Assembly: GCF_001984215.1 (NCBI RefSeq)
Contig: NZ_CP019420.1
Span: forward strand, 3,596,001 to 3,660,000
Source of the DNA: Mycobacterium sp. MS1601
Lineage (GTDB): Bacteria > Actinomycetota > Actinomycetes > Mycobacteriales > Mycobacteriaceae
Direction: 5' to 3'
Length of the DNA stretch: 64,000 nucleotides
The notes below the pieces were generated by a model, which was not told the origin of the DNA, did no database searches, and worked only from the letters and a program-made list of their open reading frames with translations. Positions 25,564 through 34,877 of the stretch are shown here, in pieces; the stretch's first letter is position 1; each line of letters opens with the position of its first letter. Made by a program: the position numbers and the translations under genes.

Positions 25564-26115
25564 ATGACTGCTGTTCTCCCGTCCTTGCGTGCGTCCGACA
25601 TCCCGTCCGTCTCCGGTCCCACCCGACTGCGCCTGCCGGATCTGCTGCACGCCACCGACCACACCGCCAACGACGTGCTCGACGGCCGCTACGACCACCT
25701 GCTGCCCGCCGGCGGCGTGCCCACCGACCGGCGCTGGTTCACCCGGGTGCACGGTGACGACGAGCTCGATATCTGGCTGATCAGCTGGGTTCGCGGCCAC
25801 GCCACCGAACTGCACGACCATGGCAGCTCACTCGGCGCGCTCACCCTGCTCTCCGGCGCACTCGACGAATTCCGTTGGGACGGAGACCAACTCCGCCGTC
25901 GCAGGCTCGAGGCGGGGGACCAGGCGGCGTTTCCGCTGGGTTGGGTGCACGACGTGGTGTGGGCGCCCACCACCCCGGTGACGGTTACCGGACCCACACT
26001 CTCGGTGCACGCCTACTCGCCGCCGCTGAGCGCGATGTCCTATTACCAGGTGACGGACCGCAGCACGCTGCGGCGCCAGCGCACCGAACTCACCGACCAC
26101 CCGGAGAAGGAATGA
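25564..26115 (+). CDS. cysteine dioxygenase-type cupin (Rv1065 type)
   Basis: A 183-residue cupin of the cysteine dioxygenase superfamily. Metal-binding elements are the HDHGSSLGALTLLSG segment (His-x-His near residues 85-87, with following Glu replaced by Gly/Ser as in actinobacterial members) and a later His in GWVHDVVW. The expected reaction is oxygenation of cysteine or a related thiol to the sulfinate. A neighbouring rhodanese overlaps its stop codon (ATGA), and a Cys-rich leader ORF precedes it, so the operon appears dedicated to cysteine or sulfur turnover. Corresponds by position to Rv1065. Confidence 0.82.
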   Translation: MTAVLPSLRASDIPSVSGPTRLRLPDLLHATDHTANDVLDGRYDHLLPAGGVPTDRRWFTRVHGDDELDIWLISWVRGHATELHDHGSSLGALTLLSGALDEFRWDGDQLRRRRLEAGDQAAFPLGWVHDVVWAPTTPVTVTGPTLSVHAYSPPLSAMSYYQVTDRSTLRRQRTELTDHPEKE

Positions 26116-26489
26116 GCCGCAGTCGTATCGATGCGCTGCTGGATCAGGCCCGCGCCAAGCTGACCCGGCTAGACGCCGCCGATCTGCCCGCCGCACTGGA
26201 CCGTGGAGCGGTGCTGGTCGACATCCGCCCCGCGGCCCAACGTGCCGCCGAGGGTGGTGTGCCTGCCGCACTGGTCATCGAGCGCAACGTCCTCGAATGG
26301 CGGTGTGATCCCACCTCGGACGCCAAGATCCCGGAAGCCACCGGCGACGATGTCGAATGGGTGATCCTGTGCTCCGAGGGGTACACCTCCAGCCTGGCCG
26401 CTGCCGCGCTGCAGGACCTCGGGCTGTACAAATCCACCGACGTCATCGGCGGCTATCACGCCCTGGTGGCTGACGGCAGTCTGGTCTGA
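26112..26489 (+). CDS. rhodanese-like sulfurtransferase (Rv1066 type)
   Basis: A 125-residue single-domain rhodanese whose ATG overlaps the stop of the upstream gene. The segment AVLVDIRPAAQRAAEGGVPAA is the domain start, and the active-site loop is ILCSEGYTSS, with the persulfide-forming Cys near residue 83. A standard loop of about six residues follows. Cytosolic. It probably transfers sulfane sulfur and completes a cysteine-degradation or sulfur-relay unit with the dioxygenase-type cupin. Confidence 0.85.
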   Translation: MSRSRIDALLDQARAKLTRLDAADLPAALDRGAVLVDIRPAAQRAAEGGVPAALVIERNVLEWRCDPTSDAKIPEATGDDVEWVILCSEGYTSSLAAAALQDLGLYKSTDVIGGYHALVADGSLV

Positions 26490-26508
26490 CGCTCAGAAGT
26501 CGCCTCAG

Positions 26509-26703
26509 CCGTCCTGTACCCCACATCGGTCGCAGCATCTGTTTGCGCTGCTTCTCAGCGGGGCTTGGCCGCCCCTCGCTGCGCTCGGGGTTCCGTCCTG
26601 CACCCCGCATCGGTCGCAGCATCTGTTTGCGCTGTTTCTCAGCGGGGCTTGGCCGCCCCTCGCTGCGCTCGGGGTTCCGTCCTGCACCCCACATCGGTCG
26701 CAG
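26509..26703. repeat. 84-bp tandem direct repeat (two units plus 27 bp)
   Basis: Unit starts fall at 26509, 26593 and 26677, exactly 84 bases apart. The first two units differ at only a few positions; the third stops after 27 bases. Each unit contains self-complementary GC-rich runs, AGCGGGG...CCCCTCGCT and CCCCTCG...CGGGG, able to fold as hairpins. It fills the gap between the convergent rhodanese and Rv1069c-type genes. Open frames through it (NPERSEGRPS-like peptide, repeated) are artefacts of the repeat. Confidence 0.85.
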
Positions 26704-26705
26704 TG

Positions 26706-28399
26706 CTACTCATCCGAGTGCATCATCGGCCGCAGCTTGGCGGTCTTCTCCGGTGTCCACCCCGGCGGTTGCAACACCGCGGCCCAGCCGTCAACGACGC
26801 TCTGCACGTAGCGATGGCCATGGCCGTCGGGCACGTCGACGGCAACTGCCATGTCGGCGGACACCTGCAGGAACGTCACGACCGGAATCCAATGCACGCT
26901 GGGCAGCACATCGTAGCCACGAGGCTCCTTGAGCCAATCCGGCTCGGCGAACAGCAGATCCGGGTTCCACCAGGCGATCGGATCCGAGGCGTGCTGGAGA
27001 TACACCACGCGCGGCGTGCTCCACGGGGCATCCGGCCGGTTGAGATCCTCAGGGCGCGCGGCGAATCGAACGTTGGCGCCGTCGTCATAGATCGGCAGCC
27101 ATTCCGGCGAACCCGGGTCACGGGTGCGGGTGAGGTCGGTCCACATGGTGTTGTTGAACGTCGGGCCGGAAAACAGGGCACCGTCGGTGCGCGCGATGAT
27201 GTTGTTCAAGCTCAGGAACGGCGCCTCACCACCAAAGGATCCCAGGCTCTCACCGAACACCACGAGCTTCGGGCGTTCTGCTTCCGGCATCTCCCGGATC
27301 AGTTCGTCGACAGCCTCGAACAACGCCTGACCGGCCTGACGGGCATTCTCCTTGTCCACCAGAAAGGACAGCCAGCTCGGCAGGAAGGAGTACTGCATGG
27401 ACACGATCGCGGTGTCGCCGTTGTACATGTACTCCAACGCCGACGCCTCGGCTTCGTTGATCCAGCCGGTGCCGGTGGTGGTGGCCACCGCCACCACCGC
27501 ACGGTCGAGCCCGCCGGTGCGCTGGAGTTCTCGGGCCGCCAATTCGGCGGTTTCGTGGATGCCGTCGGCGGAGTTCAACCCCGCGTAGGCGCGGATAGGT
27601 TCGGTGGCCGGGGCGCCGTTGAATTCGGTGAGCTGCTCCACCGTCGGTCCGCCACTGACGAACATCCGACCCTGGTGGCCCAGGGAGGACCAGCTGTCCA
27701 GCGACTCGGGGCCGCCGGACCTCAACGTGGAGGTAGGCGCCGGGTTGTCCGGGCTCTCCTCGTTGTTGACGGCTTCGAAGGTGTTGTTCAACGTGCTCAT
27801 CGCGAACCGGACCACGATGCCGTTGAGCAGTGCGATGGTCAGCGACACCAGCAACAGCACCACCACCGTAGCCGAAACCCGCGGTGGGGCAATGCGATTG
27901 AGACCCCTCTCGAGGAAACGCACCAGGCGTCTGATCAGCTGACCCATCTCGACGAACAAGAACAACACCACGATCGAGATCACCGCGGTCAACGGATGGT
28001 CCAGCCGGTCCAGCCGCGCCACCCCGAACATGTCGCGGACGTCGTCCTGCCAGTGGTGGAACCAGACGATCATCACCACCTGGCCGATGACACCCACCAC
28101 CAGCAGCGCCAGCCACGCCCACCGAGGCGCTGCGGGACTGGTCTCCTTGGAGCGCATGAACCGCACGAGCCAGACGGCGAACACGCCCAGCCCATAGCCG
28201 ATGGCACCGCACGCACCGCTGACAATGCCCTGGAACAGCGGACCGCGGGGCAGCAGGGACGGCGTCAGTGACGCCAGATCATCACCAGGCCGCCGGCAGT
28301 GCCGAAGAACGTGTAGTGCCTCAGCCACCAAGACTTTTTGCTGACTTCGTGGCCCTGGTGTTCTTCAGGCTTTTCGTCAGCCGCTACGGTCGCTGTCAC
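26706..28399 (-). pseudogene. Rv1069c-type membrane alpha/beta-hydrolase, N-terminal frameshift
   Basis: The main frame (26706-28331) gives about 520 residues matching Rv1069c-type proteins: SLTPSLLPRG, several membrane helices, and a hydrolase domain with the nucleophile in VFGESLGSFGGE. Its first 20 codons look wrong. The correct N-terminus lies in another frame from the GTG at 28399 (VTATVAADEKPEEHQ, then SWWLRHYTFFGTAGG and LVMIW), which hits a stop. One extra G at the GG run (plus-strand CC, 28274-28275) would join LVMIW-ASLTPSLLPRG. TAATAT (28411-28406), 6 bases before that GTG, suggests a leaderless start. Real mutation or sequencing error. Confidence 0.82.
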
Positions 28400-28408
28400 G
28401 CATGGATA

Positions 28409-29182
28409 TTAGCGGTGTGTGAAGTTCGCGGCGCGCTTCTCTGCGAACGCGTTCATGCCTTCGGTCTGATCCTCGGTGGCGAATGCCGAATGGAACAGCC
28501 GCCGTTCGAAGAGGATGCCTTCGGCCAGGGTGACCTCGAAGGAGCGGTTGACCGCTTCTTTGGCCAGCTGCGCCGCGGGCAGCGACATCTGGGAGATGGT
28601 GGTGGCCACCGCCTTGGCCTCGGTCAGTAGATCGGCTGCGGGCACCACGCGGGACACCAGCCCGGCGCGGTCGGCTTCTTCGGCTCCGATGGTCCGCCCG
28701 GTCAAGATCAGGTCCATGGCCTTCGCCTTGCCGATGGCCCGGGTCAGCCGCTGGCTGCCGCCCATCCCGGGCAGTACTCCCAGCTTGATCTCCGGCTGGC
28801 CGAATTTTGCGGTGTCGGAGGCGATCAGGATGTCGCACATCATCGCCAGTTCGCACCCGCCGCCCAGCGCGTATCCGGAAACCGCGGCGATGGTGGGGGT
28901 GCGGACTGCGGCGAACTTCGCCCAGCCGGCGAAGAAGTCCGAGCCGAACATCTCGCCGAAGGACTTGTCGGCCATCTCCTTGATGTCGGCACCTGCTGCG
29001 AAGGCCTTCTCGCTGCCCGTGACGATGATGGCGCCGATACCTTCGTCGCTGTCCAGTTCGGCTGCGGCGGTGGTGACTTCGTCCATCACCTGGGTGTTGA
29101 GGGCGTTGAGGGCCTTGGGCCGATTCAACGTGATGGTGGCGACGCGCTCGTCACGGTCGACGAGGATGGTCTGATAAGTCAT
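28409..29182 (-). CDS. echA8: enoyl-CoA hydratase EchA8
   Basis: A 257-residue crotonase-fold enzyme. The oxyanion-hole segments are [11 protein letters not shown] (about residues 59-69) and [15 protein letters not shown] (about 100-114). The catalytic glutamates lie in the second segment and in [15 protein letters not shown]. It hydrates 2-enoyl-CoA in fatty-acid beta-oxidation. It lies 7 bases after echA9 and 9 bases before the start of the Rv1069c-type gene, so all three are probably one transcript. Order and strand match Rv1071c-Rv1070c-Rv1069c. Confidence 0.92.
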   Translation of the reverse strand: MTYQTILVDRDERVATITLNRPKALNALNTQVMDEVTTAAAELDSDEGIGAIIVTGSEKAFAAGADIKEMADKSFGEMFGSDFFAGWAKFAAVRTPTIAAVSGYALGGGCELAMMCDILIASDTAKFGQPEIKLGVLPGMGGSQRLTRAIGKAKAMDLILTGRTIGAEEADRAGLVSRVVPAADLLTEAKAVATTISQMSLPAAQLAKEAVNRSFEVTLAEGILFERRLFHSAFATEDQTEGMNAFAEKRAANFTHR

Positions 29183-29189
29183 GACTCTC

Positions 29190-30248
29190 CTAGAAACTCA
29201 GGTCGGGATCGGCGGGCAGGAAGTAGGCGGCGATGTCCGCTTCGGTGACGTCGGCGAACGACGCGGGTGACCACTGCGGGTTGCGGTCCTTGTCCACCAG
29301 TTGGGCGCGGATGCCTTCGACAAAATCGTGGGACCGCAGCGACGCGCAGGACACGCGGTACTCCTGGACGAGGGCGTCCTCCAGCGTTTCGTGATCAGCG
29401 GCCAGACGGATCGCTTCACGGGTGACGGACACGGCGATGGGTGACCGCCCGCCGATGACGTCGGCGGCTTTCCTGGCTTCTTCGGCGCTGTGCCCGCGCA
29501 GGGCGGACAGGATGTCCGGCAAGGACAACGGGGCGGCCGCTGTGCCGAAGCATTCGTCGATCCAGTGCCGTTGTGCGGCAAGCGTGCTGGGTGGGGGCTG
29601 CACGGCGTGCTTGGCCAACGCGGCCTCGACGCCATCACTTGCGATGGCGGCCTTGAAGGCCGGGAGTGCGTCGTGCGGCACGAAGTGGTCGGCGAATCCC
29701 AGCTCGATGGCGTCGGCTCCGGAGAAGGTCGACCCCGTCAACGCGGCGTAGAGACCCACACCGCCGGGAGCCTGCGCCAGGACGTAGGTGCCGCCGACAT
29801 CGGGGATGAAGCCGATGCCGACCTCGGGCATGGCGAGCTTGGTGGTGTCGGTGACCACGCGGACACTGCCGTGCACGCTCACACCGACTCCGCCGCCCAT
29901 CACGATGCCGTCCATCACCGCCACGTAGGGCTTGCGATAGCGGCCGATCAGACCGTTGACGGTGTACTCGTCGTAGAAGAACTTGCGGGCCTCGGCGCCG
30001 CCGTCGAGCGCGCTGGTGCGTAGCGCCACCACGTCGCCACCGGCGCACAGGCCACGTTCGCCGGCACCGTCGAGCACCACGGTCTCGATCGCCGGGTCGT
30101 CCTGCCAGGCCGTCAGGACGCCGGTGAGTGCGTCGATCATGGTCTGGTTCAGCGAGTTGAGGGCCTTGGGCCGGTTCAGCGTCACATAGCCGACGCTGCC
30201 TTCGGTCCGGGTGAGGATCTCATCGCTGTTCAGCTTTTCGTCGGTCAC
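29190..30248 (-). CDS. echA9: EchA9, 3-hydroxyisobutyryl-CoA hydrolase-type crotonase
   Basis: A 352-residue crotonase-superfamily protein, longer than enoyl-CoA hydratases by about 95 residues, as usual for 3-hydroxyisobutyryl-CoA hydrolases. Visible are [12 protein letters not shown] (about 65-76), [30 protein letters not shown], and the C-terminal [13 protein letters not shown] typical of the group. Expected role: valine catabolism, releasing 3-hydroxyisobutyrate. First gene of the echA9-echA8 unit. A TAGGA-CA-TCCTA palindrome lies about 42 bases upstream. Confidence 0.88.
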   Translation of the reverse strand: MTDEKLNSDEILTRTEGSVGYVTLNRPKALNSLNQTMIDALTGVLTAWQDDPAIETVVLDGAGERGLCAGGDVVALRTSALDGGAEARKFFYDEYTVNGLIGRYRKPYVAVMDGIVMGGGVGVSVHGSVRVVTDTTKLAMPEVGIGFIPDVGGTYVLAQAPGGVGLYAALTGSTFSGADAIELGFADHFVPHDALPAFKAAIASDGVEAALAKHAVQPPPSTLAAQRHWIDECFGTAAAPLSLPDILSALRGHSAEEARKAADVIGGRSPIAVSVTREAIRLAADHETLEDALVQEYRVSCASLRSHDFVEGIRAQLVDKDRNPQWSPASFADVTEADIAAYFLPADPDLSF

Positions 30249-30289
30249 GGTTCTACGGCCATCCCATCCGTCGCAGCTGGTTCAGATAG

Positions 30290-30301
30290 TAGGACATCCT
30301 A
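30290..30301. promoter_or_regulatory. palindrome upstream of echA9
   Basis: TAGGACATCCTA has 5-bp perfect arms (TAGGA/TCCTA) around a 2-base centre, 42 bases before the echA9 start and about 165 bases before the Bax-inhibitor gene start on the other strand. Size and position fit a repressor operator for the echA9 operon. The binding protein is unknown. Confidence 0.4.
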
Positions 30302-30464
30302 GTAACCCGACTCACATCACCGCGTCCGGTACCCCGCAGGTAACGTACGCCTGGGGAAAACGCCAAGAAATCGACCCGGTCGGTGGGAACCGATGGCAGG
30401 TTTCTGTTCGTTGAGCCAGTGTTCGTGTAAGACTTCCAGGGACCTCACAGGAAAGGAATCGACG

Positions 30465-31301
30465 GTGCGGGAATCCAGCAATCCGGTATTCCGCTCGCTG
30501 CCGAAGCAGCAGGGCGGTTACGCGACTTTTGGCTCCGGTGCTGCCGGCGCCGCGACCGCGCAGGCAGATCAGGCCTATGCGCCCTATCAGGTGCCGCCTC
30601 AGACGGGTGTCTCGCGGCCCCTGACCATCGACGACGTTGTGACCAAGACCGGCATCACGCTGGTCGTGCTCTCCGCCGTCGCCGCGGTCTCGTACTTCAT
30701 GGTCGGTTCCAACCCTGGCCTGGCCATGCCGTTCACCCTCGTGGGCGGCCTCGGCGGCCTGGTGCTGGTGCTGATCGCGACCTTCGGTCGCAAGCAGGAC
30801 AACCCGGCCATCGTGCTGAGCTACGCAGTGCTCGAGGGCCTGTTCCTCGGCGCCGTGTCGTTCCTGCTGACCTTCAACATCCAGGGTGCCAGCGCCGGTG
30901 CGTTGATCTCCCAGGCTGTGCTGGGCACCTTCGGCGTGTTCTTCGGCATGCTGGTCGTCTACAAGACCGGCGCCATCCGCGTCACCCCGAAGTTCACCCG
31001 CATGCTGGTCGCCGGCATGATCGGTGTGCTGGTCCTGGCGCTGGGCAACTTCGTCTTCGCGATGTTCACCGACGGTGCGGGCCCGCTGCGTGACGGTGGC
31101 CCCATCGCGATCATCTTCTCGCTGGTGTGCATCGGTCTGGCAGCGTTCAGCTTCCTGCTCGACTTCGACGCCGCCGACCAGATGATTCGTGCCGGCGCGC
31201 CGGAGAAGGCGGCCTGGGGCGTTGCCCTCGGTCTGACCGTCACCCTGGTGTGGCTGTACATCGAGATCCTGCGTCTGCTCAGCTACTTCCAGAACGACTA
31301 G
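30465..31301 (+). CDS. Bax inhibitor-1/YccA family membrane protein (Rv1072 type)
   Basis: A 278-residue integral membrane protein starting at the GTG of VRESSNPVFRSL, preceded by AGGAAAGG. A soluble N-terminus of about 70 residues is followed by seven hydrophobic helices (from about residue 75), with the family-typical LDFDAADQMIRAGAPEKAAW segment between the last two helices, containing the conserved acidic pair. Homologues are pH-gated ion leak channels or stress modulators; the mycobacterial function is unproven. An intrinsic terminator follows directly. Confidence 0.87.
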   Translation: MRESSNPVFRSLPKQQGGYATFGSGAAGAATAQADQAYAPYQVPPQTGVSRPLTIDDVVTKTGITLVVLSAVAAVSYFMVGSNPGLAMPFTLVGGLGGLVLVLIATFGRKQDNPAIVLSYAVLEGLFLGAVSFLLTFNIQGASAGALISQAVLGTFGVFFGMLVVYKTGAIRVTPKFTRMLVAGMIGVLVLALGNFVFAMFTDGAGPLRDGGPIAIIFSLVCIGLAAFSFLLDFDAADQMIRAGAPEKAAWGVALGLTVTLVWLYIEILRLLSYFQND

Positions 31302-31312
31302 TCCTCACGCAG

Positions 31313-31350
31313 AAAGGGCGCCCACTGCACGTGGTGGGCGCCCTTTTGTT
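31313..31350. terminator. bidirectional intrinsic terminator
   Basis: AAAGGGCGCCCAC (31313-31325) pairs perfectly with GTGGGCGCCCTTT (31334-31346) around an 8-base loop, followed by TTTTGTTGT. The 13-bp stem with flanking A and T runs works for both strands and lies between the convergent Bax-inhibitor gene and purT. It is the clearest textbook terminator in the window. Confidence 0.9.
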
Positions 31351-31361
31351 GTCCTGGTGGC

Positions 31362-32564
31362 CTACCCGGCCCGCACAACCACCCGGCCTGCGGCCTCCAC
31401 GGCATTGCGCCGCGCCACGTCGACATCGGCGTCATGGGCCAACGCGACACCCATCCGGCGTTGTGCGAAGCTCTCGGGTTTACCGAACAACCGAATATCC
31501 GTGTGCGGCACGCTCAAGGCATTCTCGACCCCCTCGAACACCACGCCGGTGGCGTCGACGCCCCCGTAGATCACCGCGCTGGCGCCGGGTGTCTTCATCG
31601 TCGTGTCGACGGGCAAGCCGAGGATGGCGCGGGCATGCAGCTCGAACTCGTTCTGCCACTGCGTGATCATCGTCACCATGCCGGTGTCGTGGGGGCGGGG
31701 GCTGACCTCGCTGAACCACACCTGGTCACCCTTGACGAACAGCTCCACGCCGAAGATGCCCTGCCCGCCGAGATTCGCGGTCACCGTGCCCGCGATCTCC
31801 TGGGCACGGGCCAGCGCCACCGCGGACATCGGGTGCGGCTGCCAGCTCTCCACGTAGTCGCCGCCGACCTGCTTGTGCCCGATTGGCTCACAGAACTGGG
31901 TCTCCACCTGGCCCGACGGACCCAGCGCTCGCACCGTCAACAGCGTTATCTCGTAATCGAAGTCGATGAAGCCCTCGACGATGACCCGGCCGCCGGAGAC
32001 CCGACCGCCGGACATCGCGTAGTCCCATGCAGCCGGCACGTCATCCGGCCCGTCGATCTTCGACTGGCCCTTTCCGGAGCTGCTCATCACCGGCTTCACC
32101 ACACACGGGTAGCCGATTCCTCCGTCGATGGCCGCCTGCAGTTCCGCCGGCGAATCGCAGAACTGGTACGGGCTGGTCGGCTGGCCCAGTGTCTCGGCGG
32201 CCAGCCGCCGAATGCCCTCACGGTTCATGGTCAGCCGCGCTGCCCGCGCCGTCGGGATCACCTGAACTACCCCCTCGGACTCCAACGCCTCCAGCATCGG
32301 CGTGGCGATGGCCTCGATCTCCGGCACCACCAGGTCCGGCTTCTCGGCCTCGATCAGAGCGCGCAACTGGTCCGGATCGGTCATCACGATGGTGTGCGCG
32401 TGATGCGCGACCTGATGTCCCGGTGCGTTCGGATAGCGGTCGACGGCGATGGTTTCGACGCCCAGCCGTTGCAGTGCGATCAGCACCTCACGGCCGAGCT
32501 CGCCGGAGCCGAGCAGCATCACCCGGGTGGCGTTGGGGGAGAGGGGTGTTCCGATTGTGGTCAT
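31362..32564 (-). CDS. purT: formate-dependent GAR transformylase PurT
   Basis: A 400-residue ATP-grasp enzyme that uses formate and ATP to formylate glycinamide ribonucleotide in purine synthesis. The N-terminal domain has [13 protein letters not shown] (residues 15-27). The ATP-grasp core includes [29 protein letters not shown] and [25 protein letters not shown] with metal-binding Glu residues. Length is normal. In H37Rv purT lies, as I recall, far away (Rv0389), so its placement between the Rv1072- and Rv1074c-type genes is a rearrangement or lineage-specific position. Confidence 0.93.
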   Translation of the reverse strand: MTTIGTPLSPNATRVMLLGSGELGREVLIALQRLGVETIAVDRYPNAPGHQVAHHAHTIVMTDPDQLRALIEAEKPDLVVPEIEAIATPMLEALESEGVVQVIPTARAARLTMNREGIRRLAAETLGQPTSPYQFCDSPAELQAAIDGGIGYPCVVKPVMSSSGKGQSKIDGPDDVPAAWDYAMSGGRVSGGRVIVEGFIDFDYEITLLTVRALGPSGQVETQFCEPIGHKQVGGDYVESWQPHPMSAVALARAQEIAGTVTANLGGQGIFGVELFVKGDQVWFSEVSPRPHDTGMVTMITQWQNEFELHARAILGLPVDTTMKTPGASAVIYGGVDATGVVFEGVENALSVPHTDIRLFGKPESFAQRRMGVALAHDADVDVARRNAVEAAGRVVVRAG

Positions 32565-32601
32565 CGGGACGGGATTCTAGGCGCCCGCGCGTTGGAGAAA
32601 C

Positions 32602-33819
32602 TCAGGAGAGACGCTCCAGCACCATCGCCATACCCTGCCCGCCGCCGACACACATGGTCTCCAAGCCGAACGTCTTGTCGTAGGTGGTGAGGTTGTTGAT
32701 CAGCGTGGTGGTGATGCGGGCGCCGGTCATGCCGAACGGGTGTCCCAGGGCGATGGCGCCGCCGGAGACGTTCAAACGGTCCTCGTCCATGCCGAGTTCA
32801 CGCGCCGAGCCCAGCACCTGGACGGCGAAGGCCTCGTTGATCTCGTAGAGATCGATGTCGCTCAACGCCATCCCGGCATTACCCAGCGCCTTCTTGACGG
32901 CCTCGATGGGGCCCAGACCCATGATCTCCGGCGACAGGCCGGACACCCCGGTGGACACCACGCGCGCCAGCGGGGTCAGCCCCAGTTCCTTGGCGCGGGT
33001 GTCGCTCATGATCACCAGTGCCGCGGCCCCGTCGTTCAGCGGGCAGGCGTTGCCGGCGGTGATGGTGCCGTTGGGGCGGAAGACGGGCTTGAGCTGGCTG
33101 ATCTTCTCGTAGGTGGTGCCTGCGCGGGGGCCGTCATCGGTGGAGACGACCGTGCCGTCGGGCAGGGTGACGGGGACGATCTCACGCTCGAAGAAACCGC
33201 TCTTGATGGCTTCCTCGGCCTTGTTCTGTGACCGCACGCCCCAGTGGTCCTGGTCTTCACGGGTGATGCCGGTGAAGTTGGCGACGTTCTCGGCGGTTTG
33301 GCCCATGGCGATGTAGACGTCGGGAACCAGCCCGTCGCTGCGCGGGTCGTGCCATTCCTCGGCGCCGGCGGCCTGCTCGGCGGTGCGCTCCTGGGCCTCG
33401 GCGAACATCGGGTTCTTGCTGTTGGGCGCGCCGTCGGCCGCGCCGACACCGAAGCGCGAAACAGCCTCCACACCGGCGGAGATGAACACGTCACCTTCGC
33501 CGGCCTTGATGGCGTGGAAGGCCATGCGGGTGGTCTGCAGCGACGACGAGCAGTAGCGATTGACGGTGGTGCCGGGCAGGAAGTCGTAGCCGAGTTCGAC
33601 GGCCACCGCGCGGCCGATGTTGTAGCCGGCCTCACCGGCCGGCTGGGCGCAGCCCATGATCAGGTCGTCGATGTCGCGCGGGTCCAGCGCAGGTACCTTG
33701 TCCAAGACCGCGCGCACCATCTGGGCGGCCAGGTCGTCGGTGCGCATGGTGGCCAGCGACCCCTTCACGGCGCGGCCGATGGGTGAGCGGGCGGTGGCGA
33801 CGATGACGGCTTCAGGCAT
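32602..33819 (-). CDS. fadA3: acetyl-CoA acetyltransferase FadA3
   Basis: A 405-residue thiolase starting at the ATG behind AAGGAGG. The acyl-enzyme cysteine is Cys90 in [11 protein letters not shown]. The conserved His is in [16 protein letters not shown] and the second Cys in [16 protein letters not shown] is also present. It carries out the last step of beta-oxidation or the reverse condensation. A KstR2-like palindrome sits 14 bases upstream of the start, which hints at control with cholesterol-ring catabolism or by another acyl-CoA-responsive TetR protein. Confidence 0.92.
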   Translation of the reverse strand: MPEAVIVATARSPIGRAVKGSLATMRTDDLAAQMVRAVLDKVPALDPRDIDDLIMGCAQPAGEAGYNIGRAVAVELGYDFLPGTTVNRYCSSSLQTTRMAFHAIKAGEGDVFISAGVEAVSRFGVGAADGAPNSKNPMFAEAQERTAEQAAGAEEWHDPRSDGLVPDVYIAMGQTAENVANFTGITREDQDHWGVRSQNKAEEAIKSGFFEREIVPVTLPDGTVVSTDDGPRAGTTYEKISQLKPVFRPNGTITAGNACPLNDGAAALVIMSDTRAKELGLTPLARVVSTGVSGLSPEIMGLGPIEAVKKALGNAGMALSDIDLYEINEAFAVQVLGSARELGMDEDRLNVSGGAIALGHPFGMTGARITTTLINNLTTYDKTFGLETMCVGGGQGMAMVLERLS

Positions 33820-33832
33820 TGGGGCCTCCTTG

Positions 33833-33846
33833 AGCAAGTGCTTGGT
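33833..33846. promoter_or_regulatory. KstR2-like operator upstream of fadA3
   Basis: AGCAAGTGCTTGGT matches the published KstR2 consensus AnCAAGnnCTTGnT at all fixed positions, 14 bases before the fadA3 start codon and overlapping the probable promoter region. CAAG/CTTG half-sites are also used by other acyl-CoA-sensing TetR repressors, so the regulator identity is inferred. Confidence 0.55.
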
Positions 33847-33857
33847 TGCTTTCCACG

Positions 33858-34811
33858 CTAACCTGCGGTGACCACCACCGGCGCGGGCACCCCGGTGGTG
33901 CGCCCCGGCCATACCCGGGCGAGCATCCTCAAACGGGTAGCCAGCGACCGATTCTCGGCGCCGCGCGACTCCCAGGGCAGTTCGCCGGTCCACTCGCCCA
34001 GCGCATAACAGAGGGCAGGTAACAACTGCTGGGCAGCCAGGTCGTAGCCCGCGGCAGACGGATGGAAGTGGTCTTCGGAGAACAACACCTCCGGTGCCTG
34101 CAGGAACTCCGGCGCCAACAGATCGGCCAAGGGAACCGGCAAACCGCCGGAGGCGCGCACCGCGGCGGCCTGGCGGCGGGCCAGGCGCAGGCCCAGCATC
34201 CGGGTGATTCCCCGCAGCGGCTGCGGGATGGCAGTGACCACGCCGAAGTCGGGACAGGTTCCCACGACCACCACCGCGCCACTGTCGCGAAGGCGCCGGA
34301 CGGCGTCTCCCAAGCGCCGCGCCGAGGCGGCGATGCCGTTGACGGCGGTGATGTCGTTGGCGCCGATCATGATCACCGCGGCATCCGGCGGGGGACCGGC
34401 TACGAACATCGCATCCACTTGACCGGACAGCCCCTTGGATGTCGCGCCGACAATGGCTTTGGTGCTCAAGCGAATTCGCTGACCGGTCTGCTCGGCCACC
34501 CCGCGGGCGAGCCGCACCCCCGGCACCTCGTCGGGCAGTTTGCAGCCGTACCCGGTGGCCGTCGAATCGCCGAACACCATCAGGTGGATGTCGAACGCGA
34601 CGTCGCGATGCCAGCGCTGCACCGGGCCGCCGCCGCGGACGTAGACCCCGTCGGCGCGGGGCGGGACGTCCCACGACTTCGGGATGACTTCCCTGGCCTT
34701 GACGGCCTGTCCGTTGAGAAGGTTGCGGGCGCCCACGTAGCCGGCGGCGCCGGTGGACCCCAGCAATGCGGCAACCGCGAGGGCTGACCGACGCTTGACG
34801 CGTGTACCCAC
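33858..34811 (-). CDS. SGNH/GDSL hydrolase, exported (Rv1075c type)
   Basis: A 317-residue protein starting at the GTG of VGTRVKRRSALAV. A signal-anchor or signal peptide occupies about residues 8-30. SGNH blocks are visible: MVFGDSTATGYG (block I Ser), the Gly in KGLSGQ, IMIGANDI (block III Asn) and SEDHFHPSAAGY (block V Asp-x-x-His). It probably acts as an esterase in the envelope. It is divergent from the lipU-type lipase gene, with a TGATACC inverted repeat between them. Confidence 0.87.
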   Translation of the reverse strand: MGTRVKRRSALAVAALLGSTGAAGYVGARNLLNGQAVKAREVIPKSWDVPPRADGVYVRGGGPVQRWHRDVAFDIHLMVFGDSTATGYGCKLPDEVPGVRLARGVAEQTGQRIRLSTKAIVGATSKGLSGQVDAMFVAGPPPDAAVIMIGANDITAVNGIAASARRLGDAVRRLRDSGAVVVVGTCPDFGVVTAIPQPLRGITRMLGLRLARRQAAAVRASGGLPVPLADLLAPEFLQAPEVLFSEDHFHPSAAGYDLAAQQLLPALCYALGEWTGELPWESRGAENRSLATRLRMLARVWPGRTTGVPAPVVVTAG

Positions 34812-34877
34812 GAGGACCGAGTTTAGGTGGCAAAGCAACACAGAAGATGACAGCGACAAGGCCGAAGAGTCACGGTC

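Noticed and set aside
26443..26694. Minus-strand open frames with repeated NPERSEGRPS-type peptide
   Set aside because: They run through the 84-bp tandem repeat; the repeated peptide is a by-product of the DNA repeat, there is no ribosome site, and similar peptides appear in other frames.
26509..26703. CRISPR-like array
   Set aside because: Units are directly adjacent 84-bp copies with no variable spacers and there are no cas genes in the window.
27250..28212. Long second minus-strand frame inside the Rv1069c-type gene
   Set aside because: Shadow frame: Arg/Gly/His-rich composition, overlapped entirely by a conserved protein.
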